Shown in pieces: positions 40,298 through 49,121 of a stretch of DNA of 64,000 bases. Source of the stretch: Halosegnis rubeus (lineage in GTDB: Archaea; Halobacteriota; Halobacteria; Halobacteriales; Haloarculaceae); the NCBI RefSeq assembly GCF_009184545.1, contig NZ_QJOW01000008.1:41520-105519 (forward strand). The letters run 5' to 3'. The notes beneath the pieces were generated by a model, which had not been told where the DNA came from, made no database searches, and saw only the letters and a list, made by a program, of their open reading frames with translations. The position numbers were made by a program, and so were the translations under genes. Every line of letters begins with the position of its first letter. The stretch's first letter is position 1.

Positions 40298-42325
40298 TTA
40301 CGTGTTTGGGTCTGCATCGAGCGCCGTCTCGACGAAGATTCCCTCCGGACCGTGGCCGGGGACGTACGCTGCCGCGCCGTCACAGGCACGAGCGTCCCGA
40401 CACCACTCCAACTCCGGCGAGAGTGCACGCGTCTCGCCACCGACGCGCTCGACGGGCATCTCGACGCGGTAGGTGAAGCCGGTACCGCCGGGGTAATCGA
40501 TGAACGCCGTCGCGACTACCGGTCCGTCGTCAGGCCGGACGACCGAGTCGGTCCGGCCGTCTGCACCCACGAGCGTGAGCGTGTCGTCGGTCACGTCCAC
40601 AGTGAAGGAGACGGAGCCGTCGGTCGGCGTCGCACCGTAATAGGTGCTCGTCCCGTCTGCGCCCGACAGCCGGACGGTGACGCTCGTCGCACCTGCCGGG
40701 GTCCCCAGTGTCGTGTCGAGGCTGAGTTGCTCACCCCGAACGACCGTGACCGGCTGGACGCGGGCCGCCTGTGGTGACCCGTCTGGCGGATTCCAGAACC
40801 CCCGGAACGCGTAGCGATAGAGGTCGCGGTCGGGGTACTCCTCGGCGACAGCGAACGGCTGATCGTGGAGCGCGTACACCGTCTCGCCGTCGAAGCCGGG
40901 GTCGTTCCGGAGCGGCTGGAACGGGTGGTTGAGCCAGCCGCCGTAGGTATCGGGCAGGAGGACGACCGCGTCGGTCGGCGGGTTCTCGACTGGTTCGTAC
41001 GTGTCCTCGTAGGTGTCCGTAATCTCGGCGTTGCGGCCGAGCCGTTCGTCGAGCGAGACGGCGGTCACGCCGGCGAAGATGCCCCCCGAGAGCACGAGAA
41101 CGACGAGTAAGGCAGTTCGGGCCCGCGGGACTGACAGTCGGGATTCGAGCAGCGAGTGGAGCCACCGGCCACCGTAGAGCGCACCGACGGCCGCAAAGGC
41201 CGCCGTCGGCAACAAGAGGTCGAAGTGGTAGTACGGGCCGTGGGTGGCGATGAAGCCGTCGCCCGGCCGATCGAGCACGCCGAGGATGTTGTAGTTCCCC
41301 CAGAAGTAGGCGTTCCCGACACCGACCGAGAGGAAGACCCCGGCGAGCGTGAGCTTCCGGGGCGAGGGACGGCGACGGAGCACCGCGAGGACACCGCCGG
41401 CGGCGAGTGCAGTTCCGAACAGTCCGCCCGCCACCCAGCTGGTGTAGAGACTCCACAGCACCTTCCGTGACACCTCCAGTGCGAGCCGGGGCGTGTAGAC
41501 GAGTTCGTGGTCGAGCAGTCGCCGTTGCCCGAAACCGAGCCCGTCGAGGGGGGCAAACTCTTGGTATGGGAAGACGAGCGGCGAGCCGGTCACCACGGCG
41601 TTGTATCCGAGCGTGATCGTGACGCCGGCGAGCCCGAGGACGGCGGTCGCAGCCTGTCGCGGGAACGCATCCCTCGGCTTTTGATACAGCGTCCACAGCG
41701 CGTGGACGATGAACGGCGTCGCAAAGAGGACGGCCGTGAACGGGCGGGCGAAGAACGCCAGTCCGATTGCCGCGCCCGCGGCGGCGCCACTCCGGAGACT
41801 TCCGGTGCGGTCGGCGCGCAGATAACCGTACGCGAAGGCGAGATTCAACAGCGTGGTCGGCGCGTACGGAAGAAACACCGACGCGTCGATGACGAACAGC
41901 GGCGACAGCCCGACGAATATCGCCGCGAGCAACCCCGCGCGTGCGTCGAACACCTCGCGAACGACCGCTGCCGTGAGGAGGAGGATTCCCCCGCCGATGC
42001 CGACGAGTGCGAGTCGGTAGCCGCCGAGCAGTTCGCCGACGGCGAACATCGCCGCTGGAACCGGTGCGTACTTGGAGTAGAGTCCGTTCTCGCTCTCGAT
42101 GAAGAACCACGGCCGGAACAGCCCGTCAATCGGCGGCTGAAGCCAGACCTTCCCGTCCAACAACATCGCGGCCTGTTGGAGATACACCCCTTCGTCGTGG
42201 TTGAGAGAGTGATACGGGAAGACGGTGTTCGCAACGACCCAAACGCCGATGGCACCGAGGACGACGACTGCGACTGTGGCGGCGAGAACAGGACGCTCGC
42301 GGAGGGTGACTCTGGGGTCGCGCAT
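40298..42325 (-). CDS. GT39/ArnT-like membrane glycosyltransferase
   Basis: Large membrane protein of 675 residues. After helix 1 it has the acidic motif LNHDEGVYLQQAAMLLDG, typical of the first luminal loop of the GT-C ArnT/PMT superfamily, where the Asp-Glu binds the lipid-linked sugar. About 12 helices (to about 430) are followed by a 240-residue extracellular beta-rich domain (LSLDTTLGTPAGATSVTVRLSG) with two Cys near the end (EWCRDARACDG). It would move a sugar from a lipid carrier to a surface acceptor. Embedded between the iron permease and ATPase genes, its first base abuts the permease stop. Confidence 0.85.
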   Translation of the reverse strand: MRDPRVTLRERPVLAATVAVVVLGAIGVWVVANTVFPYHSLNHDEGVYLQQAAMLLDGKVWLQPPIDGLFRPWFFIESENGLYSKYAPVPAAMFAVGELLGGYRLALVGIGGGILLLTAAVVREVFDARAGLLAAIFVGLSPLFVIDASVFLPYAPTTLLNLAFAYGYLRADRTGSLRSGAAAGAAIGLAFFARPFTAVLFATPFIVHALWTLYQKPRDAFPRQAATAVLGLAGVTITLGYNAVVTGSPLVFPYQEFAPLDGLGFGQRRLLDHELVYTPRLALEVSRKVLWSLYTSWVAGGLFGTALAAGGVLAVLRRRPSPRKLTLAGVFLSVGVGNAYFWGNYNILGVLDRPGDGFIATHGPYYHFDLLLPTAAFAAVGALYGGRWLHSLLESRLSVPRARTALLVVLVLSGGIFAGVTAVSLDERLGRNAEITDTYEDTYEPVENPPTDAVVLLPDTYGGWLNHPFQPLRNDPGFDGETVYALHDQPFAVAEEYPDRDLYRYAFRGFWNPPDGSPQAARVQPVTVVRGEQLSLDTTLGTPAGATSVTVRLSGADGTSTYYGATPTDGSVSFTVDVTDDTLTLVGADGRTDSVVRPDDGPVVATAFIDYPGGTGFTYRVEMPVERVGGETRALSPELEWCRDARACDGAAAYVPGHGPEGIFVETALDADPNT

Positions 42326-43945
42326 CTACGTTCGCTGCTCCTGGTGGAGGATGACCCCCATCGAGAGCGCGGAGATGACGACGAGCACGAGCGCCGGAAT
42401 CGCCGCCTGCCCGTACGCGCCGGTCTCGCGCACGCTCCAGATGTGGGTGACGAGCGTTTCGAAGCCGAGCGGTCGAAGCATGAGCGTGGCCGGCAGTTCC
42501 TTCATCGTGGTGAGAAAAACGAGCGCTGCGCCCGTCGCGACACCGGGGACGATGAGCGGGAGGGTCACGGCCCGGAACGTCTGGAGCCGCGACCGGCCGA
42601 GGGTTCGGGCCGCCTCGTGGAGTCGGCTGTCCACTTGGAGGACCGAGGTGCGTATCGAGCCGACCGCCTGCGAGGAGAAGCGGACCACGTAGGCGAACAC
42701 GAGCAGTGGAATCCCGTAGTTCCGGTAGACGACCGGTGCAACGTCGAGGGTGAACCACAACAGTGCGAGCGCGAGGACGATTCCTGGGGTCGCGTAGCCG
42801 ACGTACGGCGCACGTTCCGCCAGCCGCGAGAGCCGGGAGTCGGCGTTTGCACCCCGCAGCCCGATGGGGAGCGCGACGACGAGCGAGGCGACCGCCGCGA
42901 GCACCGCGACCTGCACGGAGTTGGCTGCGAACGCCCACTCGAAGGCCATCCCGTCGGAGGCGAGTCCGGTGCCGGGCCGGAACAGCCACGCGGTGAAGAT
43001 ACCGATGGGGAGACCGACAGCGAGGAGACCAATACCAGCTGGCAGTAGCATGGCCGGGTAGCGGAACACGCCGAGGTCGAAGCCGAACTTGCCGCGGTTG
43101 CCGCGGCTTTCGTAGGCCCCGTCGTCGTCGGCCCCAATTCTCGATTCGAGAAAGAGCACGACGGCCGTGACGGCGAGCAGTTGGAGCGACAGCAGGGCGG
43201 CGTACCCCTGCTGAAAGGCGTCGAACCGGCTGTAGATGAACTGCGTGAACACCTGCACGCGCATGAACGCCGGCGTCCCGAAGTCGGCCAGCGCGTACAG
43301 CGCGACCAGCAACGCGCCGGCAGCGATTCCCGGCGCAATCTGTGGAAGCGTCACCCGCCGGAACGCCTCGAACCGGCCGGCGTTGAGGGTTCGCGCCGCC
43401 TCGACGAGCGAGGCGTCGAGCGAGAGCAGCGACGCGCGCGTCGTCAGGAACACGTACGGGTAGGTGTAGATGGTGAGGACGAACACTGCACCCCAAAAGC
43501 CGAACACCGAGGGAATCTTCTCGATGCCGAGGGGAGCAAGCAGGTCGACGAAGGCACCGCGGGGGCCGAACGCCGAGATGAACGCGAAGGCCCCGAGGTA
43601 GCTGGGGACAGCGAGCGGAAGCGCCGCGGCGACGGTCCAGAAGCGCTTGAACGGGAGATTCGACTGGACCGTCAACACGGCAAGGGGAACGCCGACGAGG
43701 ATGCTCGCACCCGTGACGGCCGCGACGAGTGCGACACTCCGCCCGAGGACGGCAAGCGTCGTCGCCGAGGTGAGCAGTGCGGGAATCTGGTCGCCGAGCG
43801 TCGCGGTCTGGATGAACAACCACGCGAGCGGGACGACGAGGAGGAACGCGAGCAGGACTGCGATGGCAGTGACTGTCCGGCCACCGAGGTCACCGGAGCC
43901 GTCGAGGCGGTCGGTAATCGGGGCCGGCCAGTCGGGGGCGCTCAT
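42326..43945 (-). CDS. Iron(III)-type ABC transporter permease, fused double-domain (FbpB-like)
   Basis: Membrane protein of 539 residues with about 12 helices in two homologous halves, the fused permease of ferric-iron ABC importers. Each half has a coupling loop: LVEAARTLNAGRFEAFRRVTLPQIAPG near 195-220 and LHEAARTLGRSRLQTFRAVTLPLIVPG near 430-455. The N-terminal DWPAPITDRLDG is cytosolic. Its start overlaps the binding-protein stop by 4 bp. Paired with the lipoprotein at 43942 and the ATPase at 38568, from which it is separated by two unrelated genes. Confidence 0.92.
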   Translation of the reverse strand: MSAPDWPAPITDRLDGSGDLGGRTVTAIAVLLAFLLVVPLAWLFIQTATLGDQIPALLTSATTLAVLGRSVALVAAVTGASILVGVPLAVLTVQSNLPFKRFWTVAAALPLAVPSYLGAFAFISAFGPRGAFVDLLAPLGIEKIPSVFGFWGAVFVLTIYTYPYVFLTTRASLLSLDASLVEAARTLNAGRFEAFRRVTLPQIAPGIAAGALLVALYALADFGTPAFMRVQVFTQFIYSRFDAFQQGYAALLSLQLLAVTAVVLFLESRIGADDDGAYESRGNRGKFGFDLGVFRYPAMLLPAGIGLLAVGLPIGIFTAWLFRPGTGLASDGMAFEWAFAANSVQVAVLAAVASLVVALPIGLRGANADSRLSRLAERAPYVGYATPGIVLALALLWFTLDVAPVVYRNYGIPLLVFAYVVRFSSQAVGSIRTSVLQVDSRLHEAARTLGRSRLQTFRAVTLPLIVPGVATGAALVFLTTMKELPATLMLRPLGFETLVTHIWSVRETGAYGQAAIPALVLVVISALSMGVILHQEQRT

Positions 43946-45099
43946 CCGGAGACGCCGGCCTCCTCCATCAGGTCGAGGGTCGACTCCAGGTCCGACAGCT
44001 CGGAGAGGTCGATTTCGGGCGGGTTCAGCTCGCTGACCAGCGGCAGGTCACCGACGGGTCGGACGCCGTCGATCATCGGGTACGCGAAGCTTCGAGTCGC
44101 GAAGAACTCCTGTGCTTCCGCAGTGAGCAGGTGCCGGATGAACAGGTCGGCGAGGTCGGCGTTGCCGGTCCCCTGAATCCGGGTCGCCCCGGCGACGTTG
44201 ACGAGCGCACCGGCGTCACCCTCCGTGAACGCGAGGTCGATCGGTGCGTCCGGGCGCTGGTTTTGCACGCGCAGCGCGTAGTAGTGGTTCGCGAAGCCGG
44301 CCGAGAGTGCGCCGTCGGCCACCTGCTGGGAGACGACGTACTCGTTGCCGTAGCGCTCGGTGCCGGCCTCGCGCATGTCGACGAGCCACTGACGCGTGGC
44401 GTCCTCGCCGCGCAGCAGTCGCATCGCCGTGATGAACGACTTGAACGCGCCGTAGGTCGGAGCCCAGCCCATCGTCCCTTGGAGCGCCGGCGTCTCCGGG
44501 AACTCGGCGACCTTATTCGGGATGTCGTCGTCGGAGAGTTCGTTCGTGTTGTACGGAATCGCGCGAGCGCGGCCCGCGATTCCCACCCACGCGTTGTCCG
44601 GGCCGGTGAAGGAATCCGGAACCGGAGCCGTCACCTCTTCGGGAAGTAACTCGACGGCGTCGTTTTGGGTGACGTACGCGAGCGAACTCGCGTCGATAGA
44701 CCAGAACACGTCCGCACGCGAGGCCCCGCTGTCGACCTCCTCGACAATCTGTTGAGCGAGCGTCGAGGAGGTGTTCGTCGTCGGCAAAACGGTGAACTCG
44801 GGGTACGCCTGCTCGAGAATCTCGACGAACTCGCGGTAGATACCTCCCTCGCCGCCGCCGAGATACAGACTCAACTCCCCCGAGAGATTCGGGAGGTCGT
44901 TGATGGAAGTGCCCTCCGGCTGTGGGCGGCCCTCGACGATTGAGCCGGAGCCGCGAAGCTGGGTGAGCGCAGGGACTTCGACCTGCTGTGACGGGCTTTC
45001 GCCGTTGTCGCCACCGAGCAGACTGTTACAGCCGGCCAGCCCGGCAGTCACCGCGGTACCGAGTCCGGCGAGATATCGGCGTCGGGTCGAGTCGTTCAT
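43942..45099 (-). CDS. Iron(III)-type ABC substrate-binding lipoprotein (FbpA-like)
   Basis: Secreted protein of 385 residues. Tat-like signal STRRRYLAGLGTAVTAG and lipobox LAGC with Cys24. The fold matches ferric-binding protein: LSLYLGGGEGGIYREFVEILEQAYPEF, AQQIVEEVDSGASRADVFWSID, VGIAGRARAIPYNTNEL and RIQGTGNADLADLFIRHLLTAEAQEFFA. Candidate iron-coordinating tyrosines are in the segment GNEYVVSQQ...ANHYYALRV. I start at the ATG at 45097-45099; a DtxR-type palindrome lies 7 bp upstream. Short acidic linkers follow the lipid anchor. Confidence 0.9.
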   Translation of the reverse strand: MNDSTRRRYLAGLGTAVTAGLAGCNSLLGGDNGESPSQQVEVPALTQLRGSGSIVEGRPQPEGTSINDLPNLSGELSLYLGGGEGGIYREFVEILEQAYPEFTVLPTTNTSSTLAQQIVEEVDSGASRADVFWSIDASSLAYVTQNDAVELLPEEVTAPVPDSFTGPDNAWVGIAGRARAIPYNTNELSDDDIPNKVAEFPETPALQGTMGWAPTYGAFKSFITAMRLLRGEDATRQWLVDMREAGTERYGNEYVVSQQVADGALSAGFANHYYALRVQNQRPDAPIDLAFTEGDAGALVNVAGATRIQGTGNADLADLFIRHLLTAEAQEFFATRSFAYPMIDGVRPVGDLPLVSELNPPEIDLSELSDLESTLDLMEEAGVSG

Positions 45100-45105
45100 A
45101 TCTGA

Positions 45106-45121
45106 TTTTGGGGACCCTAAA
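45106..45121. promoter_or_regulatory. DtxR-type iron box upstream of binding-protein gene
   Basis: TTTTGG-GGAC-CCTAAA, a near-perfect palindrome of the TTTAGG-N4-CCTAAA type seen twice at 46320-46362. It sits 7-22 bp upstream of the lipoprotein start and downstream of the GT75 stop, so it could give the transporter its own iron-controlled promoter. The half-sites match the TTAGG/CCTAA core of DtxR/IdeR-family operators. Confidence 0.55.
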
Positions 45122-45145
45122 TCGGAAAACCGTGTCGATTCGCGT

Positions 45146-46306
45146 TCAGTCATCGGCGGCCACCTCCGGGGTGCGGCGACCGTCGGATTCGAGCGCGTCG
45201 AGGGCTGCGAGCCAGTCGCGCATGTGTTCGCCGACGAAGTTGAGGAACTCGCCGTTGGTCCACTGGTCGTACTCCGTGGCCGCGAGTCGGTCCGCCATCG
45301 CGGCGAACGCCTCCCGGTAGCTCTCGGCGCCGGCTCCCGCGGCGTCGACCTCCTCCCAGACGTGTTCGTTGAGTTCGAGCGCCGGGACCTCGTTGTTGAG
45401 GTCGTCGAACGTCGACCGCGGGGCCTTGTTGTGCTCACACAGCGGCGTTCCCGTCACCACGCTGTCGCCGAGGATGTCGGCCGCCCGCTTGAGGAAGACG
45501 CCCGACCAGATGTCGTCGAACCGGCCCACGTCCCACTCGTTGTCGTCCATCGGCAGCTGGTAGAAGGCCGGGACGACCCGCCGGCGGAACGCGAGGTTCA
45601 TCGAGCAGACGGTGAGGTAGTTGTCCTCGGCGGCGACGAAGTCCTCGCTGTAGTCGTCGGCGTCGAGTCGGGTCTGTGCCAGCCCTTCGAGGTCACCGTC
45701 CATCAGGATGCGGATGGCGTCGAGGTCCGGGACGTTCGTCCACAGCCCCTGTGAGGCGACGACCTCGCCCTCGGTAAGCTGCGTCGTCGACTCCGCGATC
45801 GTCTCGCCCATCGCGGCGTAGGGGTAGCCACGCGGGTAGAGATCGTGGTCGTCGGCGTTCTGATAGAGGACGTTCACCCACCGCTCATCGGAGCTGACCT
45901 CTCGAATCTCGCCCGAGCGGTCGAGGTTCTCGTAGTGGCCGCCGAAGAAGTCGGTGTCGTGGGGGAGTGTGTCGTCGTCGATGAAGAAGCCGAACTCGAA
46001 GTCGCCTTCCCACATGTAGAGGAGTCCGAAGGAGGTCTCGGCGTGGGAGGCGGCCGGCACGACGTGGCCGTAGTCGCTCATGCCGTGGTCGTCGTACCAC
46101 GCCTCGCGGTCGCTGCCGTCGTACACTGCCCCCGCCACGTCGAGGTCGTCCAGCATCGCCTCCATCGCGTCGGTGTCACAGAACTCCTCGGTAACGACCA
46201 GGAAGAACAACCGGTCCTCATGGCCGTACTCGCGGGCATTTGCGACGTACTCGCGGATGCACTCCCATTCCCGAATCGTCGGGACGATTACGCAGGTGTC
46301 CGTCAT
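45146..46306 (-). CDS. GT75 / reversibly glycosylated polypeptide-like protein
   Basis: Protein of 386 residues of the alpha-1,4-glucan-protein synthase (UDP-arabinopyranose mutase/RGP) family. It starts MTDTCVIVPTIREWECIREYV. The Asp-rich nucleotide-sugar site is FFIDDDTLPHDTDFF near 110, and the C-terminal half has AEDNYLTVCSMNLAFRRRVVPAFY and RFDDIWSGVFLKRAAD. Related enzymes interconvert or self-attach UDP-sugars. It is the first gene of the operon that continues into the iron importer, and two DtxR-type boxes precede it. The role next to iron transport is unknown. Confidence 0.85.
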   Translation of the reverse strand: MTDTCVIVPTIREWECIREYVANAREYGHEDRLFFLVVTEEFCDTDAMEAMLDDLDVAGAVYDGSDREAWYDDHGMSDYGHVVPAASHAETSFGLLYMWEGDFEFGFFIDDDTLPHDTDFFGGHYENLDRSGEIREVSSDERWVNVLYQNADDHDLYPRGYPYAAMGETIAESTTQLTEGEVVASQGLWTNVPDLDAIRILMDGDLEGLAQTRLDADDYSEDFVAAEDNYLTVCSMNLAFRRRVVPAFYQLPMDDNEWDVGRFDDIWSGVFLKRAADILGDSVVTGTPLCEHNKAPRSTFDDLNNEVPALELNEHVWEEVDAAGAGAESYREAFAAMADRLAATEYDQWTNGEFLNFVGEHMRDWLAALDALESDGRRTPEVAADD

Positions 46307-46319
46307 ACCCGACACGTAG

Positions 46320-46335
46320 TTTAGGCCTTCCTAAA
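46320..46335. promoter_or_regulatory. DtxR-type iron box 1 (divergent promoter)
   Basis: Perfect palindrome TTTAGG-CCTT-CCTAAA, 14 bp upstream of the GT75 start codon. The same half-sites occur again 12 bp further on (46347). The arrangement between two divergent genes suggests joint control by a DtxR/SirR/Idr-type iron repressor. No such regulator gene is inside the window. Confidence 0.65.
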
Positions 46336-46346
46336 GCGTGTCGATG

Positions 46347-46362
46347 TTTAGGCTCCCCTAAC
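46347..46362. promoter_or_regulatory. DtxR-type iron box 2 (divergent promoter)
   Basis: TTTAGG-CTCC-CCTAAC, palindromic at 5 of 6 arm positions. Its left edge is 27 bp from that of box 1, close to 2.5 helical turns. It lies 43 bp upstream of the GTG of the MFS gene on the plus strand, so both directions may be iron-controlled. Confidence 0.6.
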
Positions 46363-46404
46363 AAGCGCGAACGAGCGGGTTCAAGCCCGCCCGTCGGCGC
46401 GTGT

Positions 46405-47574
46405 GTGAGTGTGACCGAAGAACGACTGGTCGGCGGCTACAGCGGTCGCCTGCTGCTCGCGGTGTCTGTCGGTTGGGCCTTCATTCAGGCTGGCAGACTC
46501 GTCGTCTCGCCGCTGCTCCCCGAGATTAGCGGCCAGTTCCGGCTCTCGCCGACCCAAGAGGGGTTGACCGTTACGACAATCTGGTTCGTCTACGCCTGCC
46601 TCCAGTATCCGAGCGGGCGGCTGTCGGACGCACTCACCCGCACCACGCTGCTCGTCGCCGGTCTCTGTGTCATCGCCGTCGGCTTCCTGGCCTTTGCTGG
46701 CGCACCCACGTATCTCGTCTTACTCGCCGGCGCTGTACTCGTCGGCTTCGGCGCGGGGCTGTATCCGACGCCCGCACGCGGACTCGTCTCCGACCTCTAC
46801 GTCGAGCGCCGTGGACAGGCGTTCGGGCTTCACACGGCCTCCGGCGACGTTGGTGGCGTCATCGCGGCCGGGCTTGCCGTCGTGACCCTCGCCGTTGCCT
46901 CGTGGCGCGGGGCATTTCTCCCAGTCGCGGCCGTTCTCCTCTGTGTCGCGCTCGCGTTACACGCCTGGAGCCGCGAGGGGTACCACGTCGAATCGGTCGA
47001 GCTTGAAGTCGGGGCGACCGCCCGGCGACTGCTCGGGGACCCGGGGACTCGGCGGCTGATACTGGCGTACGCGCTGTACGCGTTCACGTGGCAGGCTGCG
47101 ACGGGACTGCTGCCGACGTTTCTCCGGCGGTCGAAGTCGTTCTCTCCGGCCATCGCGACCGCGAGCTTCGGGACGCTGTTCGTCGTCGGCGCGGCCGTCA
47201 AACCCGTGGCCGGCGGGCTGGGCGACCGGGTCAGACGGGACCGGCTCGCGCCGGCCGCGCTCCTGCTCGCTGCGGTCGCGCTCACTGGCGTCGTCCTCGC
47301 GTCGAGTGAACTCGCCGTGACGGTCGGCGTCGTCGTCTTCGCCGCCGGGCTGATGTCGTATCCACCGGTTATGTAGGCGTATCTGATGGACACCTTCCCG
47401 ACCGAAAGCATGGCCGGCGACCTCGGCGGGATGCGCTCGCTCTACATCGGACTCGGCTCGCTCGGGCCGACAGCGGTCGGCTTCGTCGCCGGACGAGCCA
47501 ACTATACCATCGCGTTTGCCGGCCTCGCCGGCTGTCTGCTCGCCGCGGTCACACTCATCCTCACCGGCGAGTAG
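46405..47574 (+). pseudogene. MFS transporter interrupted by one in-frame TAG
   Basis: A 12-helix MFS protein of about 389 residues read in a single frame from GTG 46405 (VSVTEERLVGGYSGRLLLAVS) to TAG 47574, with one internal TAG at 47374-47376 (SYPPVM-stop-AYLMDTFPTE). The sequence on both sides is normal MFS, with a motif-A-like GRLSDALTRTTL loop near 72 and GGLGDRVRRDRL in the second half. The lost residue is likely Gln (CAG to TAG). The truncated product would lack the last two helices. Divergent from the iron operon across two DtxR-type boxes. Confidence 0.85.
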
Positions 47575-47616
47575 CCCGACCCGAAACGTTACCACAGGTC
47601 CACGAGAGTGGCTGGT

Positions 47617-48771
47617 ATGACCGACGTAGCGATTATCGGCGCGTCGATGACGCAGTTCGGCGAGCGCGGCGGCTGGGTGTGTGACCTCCTCGCCGAGGCC
47701 GCGACCGACTGTCTCGACGACACGGGGGTCCGTGCCGACGCGCTCGACCACCTGTACGTCTCGAACATGGCGAGCGGCGAGTTCGAAGGACAGACCGGCG
47801 TCCCGAACGCACTGGCACACGACATCGGCGCGCTCGGAGCTTACACCCAGCGCGTCGACCAGACGTCTTCCTCCGGCGGCGCGGGCATCTACGCCGCGTG
47901 GCAGTCGATTGCCTCCGGCGCGAGCGACCTCACCCTGCTCGTCGGCGGTGAGAAGATGACACATCGCACGACCGGCGAGGCGACGGACGTAATCGCCTCA
48001 CTCACCCACCCGGCGGAGTACAAACACGGCGTCACGCTCCCCTCCTTTGCGGGACTGACCGCACGCGCGTACCTCGACCAGTACGACGCCCCCCGCGAGG
48101 CGCTCGCCGAGGTGGCCGTCAAGAACCACGCCAACGGCGTCGACAATCCACACGCGCAGTTCCGCAAGGAAATCGACCGGGAGACCGCCCTCGACTCGCC
48201 GCTCGTCGCCGACCCGCTCCGACTCTACGACTTCTGTCCCATCACCGACGGTTCGGCCGCGCTCCTGTTTTGCCCGGTCGACGTGGCCGAAGAGTACACC
48301 GACGACTATGTGCGCGTGGCCGGCGTCGCCGGCGCGACCGACACCCACGTCGTCCACGAGCGCCCGGACCCAACGAGGATGAACGGCGTCGTGAAGTCCG
48401 GCGAACGCGCCTTCGAACAGGCTGGGCTTGCACCCGAGGACGTCGACGTAGCAGAGCTTCATGACATGTTCACCATCCTCGAGTTCCTCCAGTACGAGGA
48501 CCTCGGCTTCGCACGGAAGGGTCACGCGTGGGAAGACGCGATGGACGGGACGACCGCCCGCGACGGCGACCTCCCGATCAACACCTCCGGCGGGCTCAAA
48601 TCGAAGGGCCACCCCCTCGGTGCGTCGGGCGTCGCACAGGGGTACGAGATTTACCAACAGCTCACCGGGCAGGCGGGGAAACGACAGGTCGATGCCGAGG
48701 TCGGACTCGCCTGCAACGTCGGTGGCTTCGGGAACTGCGTCACGACGGCCATCTTCGAGGTGGGCGCATGA
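47617..48771 (+). CDS. SCP2-type thiolase family protein lacking the nucleophilic Cys
   Basis: Thiolase-fold protein of 384 residues. It has the C-terminal signature LKSKGHPLGASGVAQGYEIYQQLTG with the catalytic His, ELHDMFTILEFL, and CNVGGFGNC near the end. The nucleophile loop, normally CxSG, reads DQTSSSGGAG with Ser84 in the Cys position, so Claisen condensation by the usual mechanism is doubtful. It overlaps the DUF35 gene by 4 bp (ATGA). Archaeal thiolase-DUF35 pairs form complexes that shuttle acetyl-CoA units. I start at the ATG 47617 rather than GTG 47608. Confidence 0.85.
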   Translation: MTDVAIIGASMTQFGERGGWVCDLLAEAATDCLDDTGVRADALDHLYVSNMASGEFEGQTGVPNALAHDIGALGAYTQRVDQTSSSGGAGIYAAWQSIASGASDLTLLVGGEKMTHRTTGEATDVIASLTHPAEYKHGVTLPSFAGLTARAYLDQYDAPREALAEVAVKNHANGVDNPHAQFRKEIDRETALDSPLVADPLRLYDFCPITDGSAALLFCPVDVAEEYTDDYVRVAGVAGATDTHVVHERPDPTRMNGVVKSGERAFEQAGLAPEDVDVAELHDMFTILEFLQYEDLGFARKGHAWEDAMDGTTARDGDLPINTSGGLKSKGHPLGASGVAQGYEIYQQLTGQAGKRQVDAEVGLACNVGGFGNCVTTAIFEVGA

Positions 48772-49121
48772 GTCTCGACGCCGGCTGCTGTCCGAACGGC
48801 CACCTCTCGTGTCCCCCGCACCCGCGCTGTCCGGAGTGTGGCGAACCACAACCCGAGACGGTCGACCTCGCCGACGAAGCGGCGACGGTCGTGACGTGGA
48901 CGACGTCCTACGCCACGCCGCCGGGCGTGCGCGAGCCGAACACCCTCGCAATCGTCGAGTTCGAGGAGCACGACGTGCGACTGCTCGGGCAGGTCGACGG
49001 CGACGTAGAAATCGGTGACCGCGTCGAGCCGACCTACACCGAAGAGCTCCGAGACCCCGAGGCCGGGATTCGCGAGCCGGCGAGTCAGGCGTGGGACGGT
49101 TACCGGTTCTCCCCGTCGTAG
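48768..49121 (+). CDS. DUF35 (zinc ribbon plus OB-fold) thiolase partner
   Basis: Protein of 117 residues. The N-terminal zinc ribbon has Cys 7-8 (AGCCPNGH), C15 and C21/C24 (CPECG), and the C-terminal OB-fold reads VTWTTSYATPPGVREPNTLAIVEFEEHDVRLLGQVDG. DUF35 proteins bind thiolases and are thought to hold the pantetheine arm of CoA. The ATG overlaps the thiolase stop by 4 bp, so translation is coupled. Its 3' end overlaps the convergent DUF7547-like gene by 22 bp. Confidence 0.85.
   Translation: MSLDAGCCPNGHLSCPPHPRCPECGEPQPETVDLADEAATVVTWTTSYATPPGVREPNTLAIVEFEEHDVRLLGQVDGDVEIGDRVEPTYTEELRDPEAGIREPASQAWDGYRFSPS

Noticed and set aside
46405..47376. Treating the first part of the iron-box MFS as a complete shorter transporter.
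   Set aside because: The continuation after the TAG is in the same frame with normal MFS helices, and the truncated form would lack the last two helices.
20759..47576. Two otherwise intact genes (cbiL, MFS) interrupted by TAG, suggesting genome-wide reassignment of TAG (for example to pyrrolysine).
   Set aside because: TAG is the ordinary final stop of several clearly intact genes here (phosphotransferase at 3116, MFS at 4597, MDR at 5630, rhomboid at 7287), so global recoding is not supported. Independent nonsense mutations or sequence errors are simpler.
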